A DNA stretch of 64,000 nt from positions 1,178,001-1,242,000 of the forward strand of contig JASANH010001374.1 in the NCBI GenBank assembly GCA_030248295.1. Direction: 5' to 3'. Position 1 is the first letter of the stretch, and each line of letters opens with the position of its first letter. Origin of the DNA: Mesodorylaimus sp. YZB2_4 (Eukaryota; Nematoda; Enoplea; Dorylaimida; Dorylaimidae). Both the position numbers and the translations under genes were made by a program. The notes below the pieces were generated by a model. The model did no database searches. It was not told the origin of the DNA and saw only the letters and a list, made by a program, of their open reading frames with translations. Shown here piece after piece: positions 38,271 to 50,796 of this stretch.

Positions 38271-41200
38271 ATGGCTTTCCGTTCCGGGTCATCGACAATA
38301 ACCAGCACCAATTGCGGCAACGTATCGACGAGCGGTTCGACCAGTTCGGGCAACAATGTCCACATGATGAGCGCCAATCCCATGAATTTCACCGAAAATC
38401 AACAAGGCAACGTGGTTTTGGAGAAATTACGGCAACAACGCGAAAGCGGACGATTTTGCGACGTTGTGCTAGTCGTGCAAGACAAACAATTTCCGGCGCA
38501 TCGAAACATTTTGGCGGCTTGTAGTCCTTATTTCGATTCAATTCTTCGAATGCACAAAGTGGTCAAGGAGATGGTGACGGTCACGTGTCAAAGTGCCGAC
38601 GTATTCGAATTATTATTGAATTATATGTACAGCGGGAATGTGGTTATCGATCGTCATAATGTGGCCGAATTACTCAAATTGGCTCATAATTTTTTAGTAT
38701 CGAAATTGAAAAATTATTGCGCCGAATATTTGGATCGATATTTGGACGCGCAGAATTGTTTGGGCGTTAAAGAATTGGCCGAAAAGTATAATATGCCTGG
38801 ATTGGCCAAGAATGCCACCCATTTCGCCGAGACCAATATCAACGCTGTCCTATTAGAATCGCACGATTTATTAGACTATCCAATTTGTCGAGCCGAAGCG
38901 ACCATTTCCGAGAAAACATTTCCCAATGTCACTTTCGAATCGCAATTACGTTTTATTTCTCGATACGTTCGTCATCGATCGGAAGAACGCGAATCGTATT
39001 TCACCAGTTTATTATCTTCAATTCGATCGAATCTACAACGTCGACCCGATGCGGGCAATTCGGTGACCATATTGGACTTTGTCGATCGGGAACCCTTATT
39101 CCAGCAGAATCCTTCCCTTTTATTACCTTTATCGCAATTCGCTCGCGAAAACGATTTGAACGCTTTGAGTTCGAAATGCGAGCGTTATTATCAAACGTTG
39201 ACCAGTTCGGGCGGCGTGAATGACGTGAGTATTTACCTGAATAACGGACACTCGGACGGCCAGGCCCAGGCGAATTCGAGGGACGAGTCGAACGGGTACG
39301 CCTCGTCGAGTCGGACTGATGAACAGGTTCAGACGATTCGAGTCAAACAGGAGCCGCCCGAGTCACCGCCCCACATCGACCGATCGATGGACTCGACTGA
39401 CGATCACGCCTCCAACGCCATCACCACCGATTTCCCGCCATTGAAAATTAAACTTCGATTGAACGATCGCATGTCGACTGGCAAAGTCGGGACAGGTAGG
39501 CGTGGTCTTGGCTTAGCGGGGCAACGATGTAGGATCGCGTTGATTTCAGATGGCAAAGGCAAACGGAAGTCGGCGGCGGCGAGGAGTCGGTCGGCGTTGA
39601 GCGAGAGCGGTGGCGAGGATGCGGCCGACTCGAATAGTTTGCTGGCCCCCAAACGAGGCAGAGCATCGAAAGTGCGAGGTGGCTCGCTGAGCGAAGTTGG
39701 TCGACGAAGCAACGGGAACGCGGCCGAGACGGGCGTGTATCCATTTATGGACAAAGGGGCCACCGATTCGGGCTCGATGGAGGACGGCAATGAGAGCAGC
39801 GACTACGAGGACCACTTCTCGTCGACCAGCGAGGAGGAGGAGGAAGATGCGGCCAGGGGCGATGCCAAAGCCGAGGTATGTCCGTGCTGTGTGGGGATGA
39901 GGTCCGTCTCCGATTCGTGCCCTTTTAGATCCTGTTCAAGTGCCCGCATTGCGTCTACACGTCGGGCAGCCAGTCGCGCATTCAGTCTCATATTGAGAAG
40001 GCTCACAGGAAGAATCGGACGTTTCTGTGCACGGTGTGCGGGTTCGAGTGCAAGTGGAACAGGGAGTACTACATGCACATGAAGGAGCATTTCCAGGTCA
40101 GGACTGTCACTCTATCCCCCCTCCCCCCTTCTGACTCGTGGTTTGTAGGGGCCACCGTTTTGCTGCGACAGTTGCGATTACACGGCCGAGCGTATTCAGA
40201 TGTTGTTGACGCATCGGATGAAACACACCGATGAGCGTAAGTGGTGATAAGTTGGCTCGTGCAGGTGGCCCAGTCAAAGTTGCCCTTTTCAGGACCGTTC
40301 GAGTGCAAACAGTGCGACTATCGATGTCGGACGAAGACTAATCTGGTGGCTCATATGCGCTCGCATACTGGTAAGTGTGGGGGGGGGGGTTGCCGCCACT
40401 GGCCCTGGTGTAATGGTCTTTGTAGAGGTAGTGTACGTGGTTTCCTTGGTTGGCCCTTCAGGCGAGGCAGAACCCGTCGAGATGATGTCACTGGCTCCCA
40501 CGACTTTGAGGGTTTGTGAGACCATCTTCTCCAATGTAGGGTGTCCAGTTTATGACACTGGTGACAGCCCAAGCACTGTTTGATGTGTCGGCTTGCCTGT
40601 CTGGCTTCGGAGACTATCTTCTCCAATGTAGGGCTATTCCTGCTACTGGGGCCGCCGGCCCTTCTCATGGCCCAACCAGCCACTGTTTGTTTGTAGGCGA
40701 GAAGCCGTTCACGTGCCCGGCGTGCTACCGCAGCTTCGCCATAAAGAGCACGCTGGACCAGCACCTGGCCACGCACTCGGACGCGCGGCCGTTCGTGTGC
40801 GACCAGTGCTCGTTCTCGACCAAGTACCAGTCGCATTTGATATCGCACAAGCGAATTCACACGGGCGACGTGTTCCATTGCCAATACCCCGACTGCACCT
40901 ACTCGTCGCCGAAGAAGAGTCAGCTGGCGGCCCACATGCGCACGCACATGGCCGTCAGGGCGCACGTGTGCAAACAGTGCGGGCGATCGTTCATCGAAAA
41001 GTCCCATCTGGTCCGCCACGAGCGAATACACTTGCAGGTGAGTGCGCACGGCGGGCAGTCACACCCGCGACTGGCATACCTCTCGTTTGCAGATCAAGCC
41101 GTTCAAGTGCGATCAGTGCAATTACGCCAGTTCGAGACGCGATAAACTCAAGGAGCACGTGCAGAAGCACCACGTCCCCGGGGCCAGTTCGGCCAACCAT

Positions 41201-41806
41201 TATCGGCAGCAGGCCAGCGGCCCGGTCAAGAACCCGTTCTGTCGAAGCGGCAAACGGGGCGGGCGCAGTCGAAGAATGTCGTTCGGATTCGGCGCCGACG
41301 GGTCTCGCAGCCGGCGATTGTCGAACGGAGTCATCGCCGGTCGATTCTCGGCTTCGTTGTCGGCCGCTCGACCGCACAGCAGCATCGGATTTCGGCCGAT
41401 CACGCCCCAGGTCGGCACGACAGTGCAGGGCGCACCGACGACTGCTCATCTCGCCACCGACTCGTCCACCGCCGGCCATTCGATCATGGACTTCAGCTCG
41501 CTGCTGGCCTCGCCCACGTGCCCCGGCGATGGCATGGTGCCCCTGGCGGCCGGGCACGCCTATCAGCCGTCGCCGTTCGAGGGCGGCGCCGCCTTGAACG
41601 ACGGGGACGTGCTGCTGAGCACGCAGACGGGCGGAATGATGATGAGCGACAGCCCCCAGTCAACCACCAACTCGCTCATCTCCGACCCGTTCCCCAGCGC
41701 GGCCACCCCCCAGAGCGACCCCCTGCAGAGACCAGTCAGTCTGCCACCACTCGGCGCGCAGACGGGAGAGTTTAACCTGTTGAACAGTTTCATGGCCATG
41801 TTCTGA
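38271..41806 (+). CDS. BTB/POZ and nine-C2H2-zinc-finger transcription factor (EOR-1/PLZF-like)
   Basis: A nuclear regulator resembling nematode EOR-1, the ZBTB16/PLZF relative acting downstream of Ras and Wnt. Exons are 38271-39495, 39550-39875, 39929-40095, 40149-40236, 40293-40370, 40697-41037 and 41093-41806. A Ser/Thr/Asn-rich start leads into the BTB domain ([24 protein letters not shown] and NYMYSG) and a BACK-like region. An acidic linker follows ([16 protein letters not shown], a sumoylation-type site), then nine C2H2 fingers. Among the fingers are [33 protein letters not shown] and [11 protein letters not shown]. The linker HTGEKPF is split by the long intron 40371-40696. Nine fingers equals the PLZF/EOR-1 number. 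A poly(A) signal AATAAA lies at 41877-41882. Confidence 0.88.
40400..40690. repeat. Dispersed repeat inside an EOR-1-like intron
   Basis: AGGCGAGGCAGAACCCGTCG and TCTTCTCCAATGTAGGGCTATTCC in this intron match AGGCGAGGCTGAAACCCGTCG near 16750 and CTTCTCCATTGTATGGCTATTCC near 16890. TCTTCTCCAATGTAGGG appears twice within the intron (near 40527 and 40617), so the insertion is itself partly duplicated. Confidence 0.6.
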
Positions 41807-41931
41807 TCGGTAGGATTGTACAGTTACCTGTTCCTGTGCGTTTCGGTGTCCACATTCCTCAGTCTGTCTCTCGTATAATAAAACTGGGCATGAAACACGC
41901 CTTTATTCCTCCCCCGATAGCAAACAACGCC

Positions 41932-42340
41932 CTAGGACCCCTTCTCGCCACCCAAGTCCCCGTAACTGCCGATGCCACCTGCCGCGTCCGCTTCGGCTTG
42001 CGAGTAGGCTCGATCCTGGAGTTTCCTGAGCCTGAAACGTGGCCACTGGACACTGCCCAGCTGGAGTCGACCAGGCACTGCTTACCGTCGCTTATGCGCT
42101 TTGGTGGCCTTGTGCTCGTCCAAAACCCCCTCGGACATGAAATGACGCCTAAAATGGAATGCCTTGTATTCGAGCTTAGCAAATTGAGTAGCCAGCTTAC
42201 GCGCATTCGGTGCAGTAGAACCTGCCCTCGCCGGGCAAATCGGGATCGGGTTCCTTGGCGACGCGTGGTTTTTTCAGATCATCGTGCACCTCGTCCAAAT
42301 CCTTGCCCTTCCTTTTCCGCGTCTTCTGTTGTTTGGTCAT
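41932..42340 (-). CDS. ZNF593/Bud20-type ribosome-biogenesis zinc-finger protein
   Basis: A small nucleolar/cytoplasmic shuttling C2H2 protein; the yeast relative Bud20 aids pre-60S export. Three exons (42340-42201, 42148-42086, 42031-41932) join in frame to about 100 residues. It starts [20 protein letters not shown], basic then acidic. It carries [20 protein letters not shown], the finger continuing to [11 protein letters not shown], and ends in a short [13 protein letters not shown] motif, matching the conserved AERAAGMGSY tail of ZNF593. A CGTTTTCAG acceptor lies 10 nt upstream of the ATG, 293 nt after the eIF4E stop, consistent with the last gene of an operon. Confidence 0.9.
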
Positions 42341-42632
42341 GGTCGATAGCCTGAAAACGAAGGGCCCGGTGGCCCGCCGGCGAGCCTAGACACCACCAAG
42401 ACACAAGGCGCAAGCCCCACTGAGCAACCAGAAAACGGCGTGATTAGATCAGTTTTATTTCCAGAAGGCACTTGGGGGGACATGTCAGCAACCCGCACAC
42501 AACACAAAGCCATTCAAACAGCAAATCCCAGGCAAGCTCCTGAACCGGACTAAACACTGCTCGGCCAATTATGCGTAGTTCCAGGAAAAAAAAGAAACAA
42601 TACCACATTCCCAGTCAAAATTAGATTTTCCC

Positions 42633-43603
42633 TCAAACGCGCAAACGGGCTTTGACGTTGGAACTGCTTTTGTGCGACGTGTCCTTGTGTTGCTCGTAGC
42701 TGATTTGCTCGGCGATGCCCAACTTTTGCTTGGCGATTTGCCTAAACGTGAGGAGGTCATGGTTGGAAGGCGAGTGGGATGAGCGTACCCGATACGACGG
42801 ATGATGTCCTCGCGCCCGGCGTCCCTGGTCCACAACGACACCTTGTCGCCCTTCTGGCGGATGTTGATGACCAGACCGCAGATTTGTTCGCCGTGATCGT
42901 CGAACTGCTCGCCGATGACGGCCATCAGCAGTTCTAGCCAGTAGTGATCCAACAATTCGTTGCGGCGATTCTTGTCGACCACGATCAACCAACGACCACC
43001 CTCGATGTTGTTCGGGTCCTCCCACATCGGCCGAATGCCTTCCTTGAACAGGTAGTAATCCGAGCCCCACGACAGACCGCTCGCCAATTGAATGTGATTG
43101 TATAGCCTGCAACGTCTGGCCTATCCCAATGGCTGTTCCCGGGGTCGACCCTGGGCTGCCCCCCCCCCCCAATAAAACAGCAACCTTACGCCCAGAAATC
43201 TTCGACCGTATCGAAGCTGGCCACTTGTTTGAGACATTCTTCCCACTCCTTGGACCGATCCTGTTTGCAGTACCACAGCACCCACCGATGTTGCAGCGGA
43301 TGCTTGACCAACAACTCTTTCGGCACGCCTTCCGTTTGGATTCCGGCCAAGGCAGCGGCCGATTCGCCTCGCCCGCCATCCGTCCCCTCTTGTTTGCCCG
43401 CTTCCTTTTGATCAGCCTCTTGGGGCTTATCGCCCGCAGCCTCCTCGGTTGCTCGTTCATTCGATAGGTCTTCCTGAAACGACAAAATGTTCGAGCCCGC
43501 CTCCCACATCCTCGAGCTATTAATGGACGGGACAGTGAATACGTGCCCAGTTCCTTACCGTCTCCTCCTTAATCACAGGAGCGCTTTCAACTTCACTGGT
43601 CAT
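42633..43603 (-). CDS. Translation initiation factor eIF4E (cap-binding protein)
   Basis: Binds the mRNA 5' cap and eIF4G to start translation. Exons are 43603-43559, 43474-43190, 43106-42789 and 42741-42633. An acidic variable N-terminus precedes the core: HPLQHRWVLWYCK, FDTVEDFWALYNHIQ, GIRPMWEDPNN and RGD-like loops. The two cap-stacking tryptophans (SKEWEEC and PMWED), the cap Glu and VEDFW for eIF4G binding are all present, so it is class I. In trans-splicing worms some isoforms also bind trimethylguanosine caps, which cannot be decided from sequence here. ATTGTTTAG ends 15 nt before the ATG. It lies 264 nt after the NFU1 stop. Confidence 0.95.
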
Positions 43604-43866
43604 CGTATATTCTAATCGCTAAACAATCGAAAAAGTCCAATTTCGGCATCCGATTGGAAAAGGCCAAACCAACTGGATATGCAAATTACGATGACCAAGA
43701 GCACACACGCGGGCGCATTTGATATAAGCAGCAAAAAACCGCGAATTCAAAAATTACAAATGCTGCAGAGAAACCGATGTTCTGACATAATATTCTTACA
43801 AAACATGCCAGAAATCATCTAACTACAACATATGCTCATTGAATACACAGTGGGATAAATTCAATA

Positions 43867-44996
<1,130 letters not shown>

Positions 44997-45266
44997 TTTC
45001 ACAACTACAATTTTTTAATCACAAGAAACTCAATTTCTTCATTTCCCAATGTCCTACTGTAAATGCGCACACATTGCGAAGGCGGCAAAACCAGCGGGAA
45101 ATTCAAATTTCGCATTCGCTATGGCTCAGAAGCAGAATCGTAAGTATTTATTGCAATAAATATACAAAAGTGCAAAAAGATAAGACAGGCACTTAGTCCC
45201 CTTATCACATCCCGGGAATGACCGTAAAATTACCAAATAAATACGTGTGATAATCAATGACCACGC

Positions 45267-48200
45267 TCAACCAGACTTCTCCTCGGGCCCGGGCTCGGCA
45301 GGGGTCTCCTCGGCGCTGATGGTGGTGGCCTTCTTGCGGAACATGGCCTCGAAGGCGGCCTTGGTGACGGCCCCCAACGTGGCGCATATCTCCTGGGCGG
45401 CCTCCTCTCCGATCGACTCGAGCACGTAGCAGTTGAACCTGTGCCTGCCGTCCACGCCCCCTCCCTTCGTGCGCACGATCAGCGCCAGCAGACGCTCGTT
45501 GTCCGGGTCCGTGCTCCAATAGGACAGGTCGTCCAGCTGCAGCGAGGCCTTGACCACACTCGACGCCTGGTCGGGCTCCAGCAGCAGCAGCCTTCCCCCC
45601 GCGAACACCATCCTCGCCTCGCTGGCCAGCACGATATTATGCGTGAGTCGGGCGGCCAGGATCTGGCGCATGGCCTCGTGCGTCAGTCGCTCGCCCCGAT
45701 CGCCCGCCACCTCCACGCAGCCCAGAAAACGGACCTTGTACTGACGAGCCTCGGCCCCCTCGGCCGGCTCCGACTGGGTCGCGCTGACCGCGTCCCTGGC
45801 CTCGTCCGACGGCGAGAGCAGATCGAACTGGATGGGCGCCGTGAATACGACTTGGCTGGAAGCCGGTTCGTGCCCGCCCGACGACGACCGCGCCCCGCTG
45901 CCGACGGCGGCCGGGGGAGACGGGGTGGCCGTGCCCCCCTCTCTCGACACATTGTTGATGACGTAGATCCACTCGTCGCGGTCCCTCTGACTCAGGGCCT
46001 GCAACACAATCTGCCTCTTGCTCGACACGCTGGTGATCATGAACGTGTGCCGACGATCCTCGTTCTCCGTGCACCCCGCCCCCACGTCCTGGCCCAGCTC
46101 CAGCAGCACGTGCCCCGCCAGCTGAAACACCAACAACGTCACTCGGCCCACGCCCCAGTCCAGCACTCACATCGTCCTTGCCCCGACACATCAGGTTGCC
46201 GCCTTGAGTGAAGAAGTACTGCTCCTCCCATCGCGTCATCAGCGTAGCCTTCCTGAAAAACCAGCCTGGTCACACTCCCAGTCACCCCCCCCCCCCGGCA
46301 CTTACGTCTTCATGAACAAGTAGCCCTGTTTCTGCGTGATCTTGGCATCGACCTGCGCGACCGTCCCTCCGCCACCGCCATCTCCGCTGGTCAGTGCGGC
46401 CACCGGCTCCACGTAATAAATGTCAGGCTGCAAGTGCTCGATCTCGCCGATGGTCTTGAGGAAAGCCTTGGTCTCGATCTCCTCGTTCTGCTGCTCGGCG
46501 TGCAAACTACAATCACAACCAGCACCCCTCAGCAACACACCCGCACTCCCTCATTGCAATCTCGTGAATCAACGCGCAACCAGAATTCTTTCAAACGCGT
46601 CAAAGCCCCCCGAAATAGTGCCTTTTTGCACACTGCGCAGGCGAGCAGTCAGCTGTTGCTCGACGACCAGTCGACTAATACTCTACTCGACGTCTAAACG
46701 AGAAGACGACACGGGCCAACTGTCTGCGGTCAATTAGAACATTCTCGAACCCTCCGCCCGGTTCGACGACCGCCCAAAGCGCATCGTGCACTTAAAACCA
46801 GCACGCTCGAGAAACCAGTCACCACTTGGCTCAACCAAGGTGAACACACCCGCCCGCCCTCCACTCTTCTCCCCGTCTTCACACTGCGAATATGCCAGGC
46901 GCCAAAGCACCGGCCATCGGCATCGACCTGGGCACCACGTACAGCTGCGTGGGGGTCTACCAGCACGGCAAGGTGGAGATCATCGCCAATGACCAGGGCA
47001 ACAAGACCACCCCCAGCTACGTGGCCTTCACCGAAGCCGAACGACTGATCGGCGATGGGGCCAAGGACCAGGTGGCCCGCAACCCGGAGAACACCGTCTT
47101 CGACGCCAAACGCCTGATCGGCCGTCGATACGACGACCCGAACGTGCAGGCCGACATGAAGCACTGGCCGTTCCGCGTGCTCAATCACGGCGGCAAGCCC
47201 AAGATCCAGGTGGCCTACAAGGGCGAGACCAAGACGTTCGCGCCCGAGGAGATCAGCGCCATGGTCCTGACCAAAATGAAGGAGACGGCCGAGTCGTACC
47301 TCGGCTCGCACTGCCTCGACGCCGTCATCACCGTGCCCGCCTACTTCAACGACTCCCAACGCCAGGCCACCAAGGACGCGGGCGCCATCGCCGGCCTCAA
47401 CGTCCTGCGCATCATCAACGAGCCCACGGCCGCCGCCCTGGCCTACGGGCTCGACAAGAACCTTCGCGGCGAACGCAACGTGCTCATCTTCGACCTGGGC
47501 GGCGGCACGTTCGACGTCTCCGTGCTCACCATCGACGAGGGATCCATGTTCGAGGTGCGATCGACCGCCGGCGACACCCATCTCGGCGGCGAGGACCTCG
47601 ACAACCGACTCGTCGACTACTTCGTCAACGAGTTCAAACGCAAAAACGGCAAGGATATATCCAGCAATCTGCGCGCTATCCGTCGTCTGCGCACGGCCTG
47701 CGAACGCGCAAAACGCACGCTCAGCAGTTCGACCGAGGCGGGCGTCGAAATCGACAGCCTCCACGAAGGGGTCGACTTCTACAGCAAGATCACCAGGGCC
47801 AGATTCGAGGAATTGTGCAACGATCTGTTCCGCAAATGCCTGGGCCCCCTCGAACGAGCCATCACCGACGCCAAGATCGACAAGGCCCGCATTCACGAGG
47901 TGGTCATGGTCGGCGGCAGCAGTCGAATTCCCAAAGTGCAAAAATTGGTGCGCGATTTCTTCAACGGCAAGGAGCCCAATCTGAACATCAACCCCGACGA
48001 GGCGGTCGCCTACGGGGCGGCCGTGCAGGCCGCCGTCCTCAGCGGCGTGCAGGACAACACGGTCAAGGACCTGCTGCTGGTCGACGTGACACCCCTCTCG
48101 CTGGGCATCGAGACGGCCGGCGGCGTCATGACCAACATCGTCGATCGCAACTCCCGCATCCCCATGCGCACCAGCAAGCTATTCACCACCTACAGCGACA

Positions 48201-50260
48201 ACCAGCCGGGCGTCACCGTGCAGGTAGGTGCACCCCTCCCCACCCAGCCCCCACTACACCCCCTCGCCCGCAGGTGTACGAGGGCGAACGAGCCATGACC
48301 AGGGACAACAACCTGCTGGGCACGTTCGAGCTGATGGGCATCCCGCCCGCCCCGCGAGGAGTGCCCCAAATCGAGGTCACCTTCGACGTCGACGCCAACG
48401 GCATCCTGAACGTGACGGCCGAGGACAAGAGCACCGGTCGATCAAACAAGATCACCATCCGCAACGACAAGGGTCGCCTGTCCAAGGCCGACATCGATCG
48501 CATGTTGCACGACGCCGAACAATTTCGCGAAGAGGACGATCGCGCTCGGCAACGCGTCTCGGCGCGAAACCAACTCGAATCCTACGCCTTCTCCGTCCGC
48601 AACGCCATCCAGGACTACGGCGATCGACTCTCCTCCGCCGACAAGTCCAGCGCCCAACAGGCCGTCGACGAGGCCCTCCGATGGCTCGAACGAAACTCGT
48701 CGGCCGAAAAGGACGAATTGGAGTACAAATTCAACGAGTTGCAACGCACCTGCTCGCCCATCATGGCCCGCATTCACCAAGGCGCGGCCGGATACCAGCG
48801 GAACGGGCCCTACGGAGGACAACAGCAGCAGCACACCGGACCCAGGGTCGAAGAGGTCGACTAGATAATCTTATTTACCCTAGGATAGTCCGAGCCTACA
48901 CTTAACAGATTATTGCAATAAACCAGTGACTGACAAACACACGCACCTTTGCACTTGTTCTTGCGTACGAGTGAAGAAATCGGTCAGTTCGGCCTGCTGA
49001 CTCAACGCTTGGTGTCCCATGTGGAAGAGCGACCGATACGCGTAGAGAAGACTCAGAACAGGTTCCAGCAAAAAAATACGCCGACTATATTGGAGATTAT
49101 TCAATTGAACATAGTATCGAAGACCGTTCTGAAAATTAGGCCCGCGTCAAAATCCACCAAAAATCACGCAAAAAATAGAATTTACTTGATGAAAACGCTT
49201 CCTAGCGTTGCACAATTCTTCGGCCGTTTCTTCCAACTTTTTCGGCTGCTCTTTACGATGTAATTTGGCATATTTTTCCGTAGCTTTAGATAAATCATCG
49301 GCGAACGTATGATACAATTCCTTGCGATTGGCCGCCTCGTCCAATTCTTTGATGAATTTATCGACCGGATAGACCACACAATTTTGCAATTGTTGACCAA
49401 CAATATCCATGCACGAACCGAGCTGAAAACGAGGGGGGTGAAACGATGAGTCGAGGACCAAGTTCGGACTCACCTCGAGAACAGATCGGTGAAATTTGTC
49501 CACAACGCCCGGAAATTCAGTTTGTCCGTGATCGAGTGGAAAGTTTTGATCTTTGTAATCGCCCAGAATTGTGCCCAATTGTTGCAACGATAACGCCATC
49601 TCTGTCTGAAACAAAGTCTATGCACTTTCTCGGACACCATTTTCCTCCAATTGCCAGACCACACCGATCTTAGTTTCTAAATCGAAATTTGACCGATTTA
49701 CAGACTAATTTGAAGCACAACCACGAGGCGACGGCAGAAAATACAAACGATCAACCCGAGGCACTTTTCTACTTTAGCGAGCCACCAAAAGTTTTTCAAG
49801 TCCGACAGGTGGGAGAGAAAACCACAGCAAACATTCCTGAAAACTCCTAGTTTTCGGAGGTAGGTGGATCGAATTCCCCACCTTTCAAACACCCCGATCA
49901 AAAAAAGAACTGAATGCTTCTTTGCATAAAACCCCGCAACTCAAATCGGCAATTTGAATTTTTCGAAGCCCAATCGATCGATCCCAAAATACTCACTTGA
50001 GCCGTCAGCAATCGCGACAGCGCTTCCCGAACTCGACCCATGTAATTTTGCAATTTCTCCGCATCGTGCTCGAAAAGTTTCAATAAGCAACGAGTCTGAA
50101 AGAATTTTCTTATTTACAAAATTTAGTAAAAAAATCGAGTCTGAAAGAAATGTCGAAATTCAACGGGCCAAAAACTTTTTTTCAAAAGCTAAGCGAAAAA
50201 CTTTTTTACCTGCGGAGTATTCTCGAGAACATCATCCAAACACAACGATGTCTTGGTCAT
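45267..50260 (-). CDS. APPL-type adaptor: BAR, PH and PTB domains
   Basis: An early-endosome (Rab5) adaptor that couples receptors and adiponectin/insulin signalling. Exons are 50260-50210, 50095-49997, 49605-49474, 49422-49186, 49128-48947, 46506-46306, 46252-46171 and 46121-45267. The BAR domain shows [29 protein letters not shown] and [18 protein letters not shown]. The PH domain follows ([37 protein letters not shown]), then a PTB domain ([29 protein letters not shown]). The start [18 protein letters not shown] parallels the APPL1 start. The 2.44-kb intron 48946-46507 joins Q|S in phase and encloses a complete hsp70 gene on the other strand. Confidence 0.9.
46892..48864 (+). CDS. Cytosolic Hsp70/Hsc70 chaperone, nested in an APPL intron
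   Basis: An ATP-dependent chaperone of cytosol and nucleus. Two exons (46892-48223, 48274-48864) split by a 50-nt intron. It begins [20 protein letters not shown], has [27 protein letters not shown] and the DnaJ-contacting linker [13 protein letters not shown], and ends VEEVD, the TPR-binding signature of cytosolic Hsp70. The Gly/Pro tail is shorter and Gln-rich ([14 protein letters not shown]) compared with the usual GGMP repeats, so Hop-type partners may differ in affinity. Codons are strongly GC-ending, as for a highly expressed gene. AATAAA lies near 48917. Clear heat-shock elements were not seen upstream, favouring a constitutive Hsc70, but this is a weak inference. Confidence 0.97.
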
Positions 50261-50339
50261 TTTGTATCCCTTTCTCGGAAAACACAGAATCACAGAACAG
50301 ACCAAAAAGCACTGCCGATTTCTTCCAACTCCCTGTTTC

Positions 50340-50675
50340 CGGTTTCGATGCGGTCCCAAGGGTTACTGTGGCGATGCGGTAAAATATAGTTTGAGATACA
50401 GCCGACGGGCCAGACTTCTCGCCATGTTTCTCTCGCGAAATTTGGAATCCTCGCTGCTTTTCTCTTCCGACTCAATGAAAACATTTAAAATGTTTGTTTC
50501 CCCGTCGAATGCTTTCGGTTTTGATAAGCCCAATGGGTTACTGTAATAATTAAGTAAAATATAGTTTCAGATACAGCTGCTGAGCCAACAATCGCCGCCC
50601 CGGTGCTCTGGCTGTTTCCGTCTAAATTAAGAATCCTCGCTGCTTTTCTCCTCAGTTTCTATGCCAACATTGAAA
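50340..50675 (+). repeat. Direct repeat of about 170 bp upstream of AIP
   Basis: Copy 1 (about 50340-50490) and copy 2 (about 50512-50670) share TTTCGGTTTY, GGGTTACTGT, TAAAATATAGTTT with AGATACAGC, and GAATCCTCGCTGCTTTTCTC in the same order. Divergence is considerable. The segment TAAAATATAGTTTCAGATAC also occurs near 5451 in front of the KDM7 gene. Confidence 0.65.
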
Positions 50676-50796
50676 ATGCCTGTGTTCTAACGCCGAGTGC
50701 ATTAATTCCCATCGAGTCCATTCCGGTTTCCAGATTAATCTCGTCGAAAATTGAGAATTGTCACTCGAATTGTGAACCTTGCGGAGGCAAGTTGTG

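Noticed and set aside
45441..46211. 256-residue plus-strand ORF
   Set aside because: Lies antisense to the PH/PTB exon of APPL, Arg/Leu-rich shadow composition, no domain.
46730..47941. 403-residue ORF antisense to hsp70
   Set aside because: Long antisense ORFs are a known by-product of GC-rich Hsp70 codon use; the sense frame is fully conserved and this one shows no domain.
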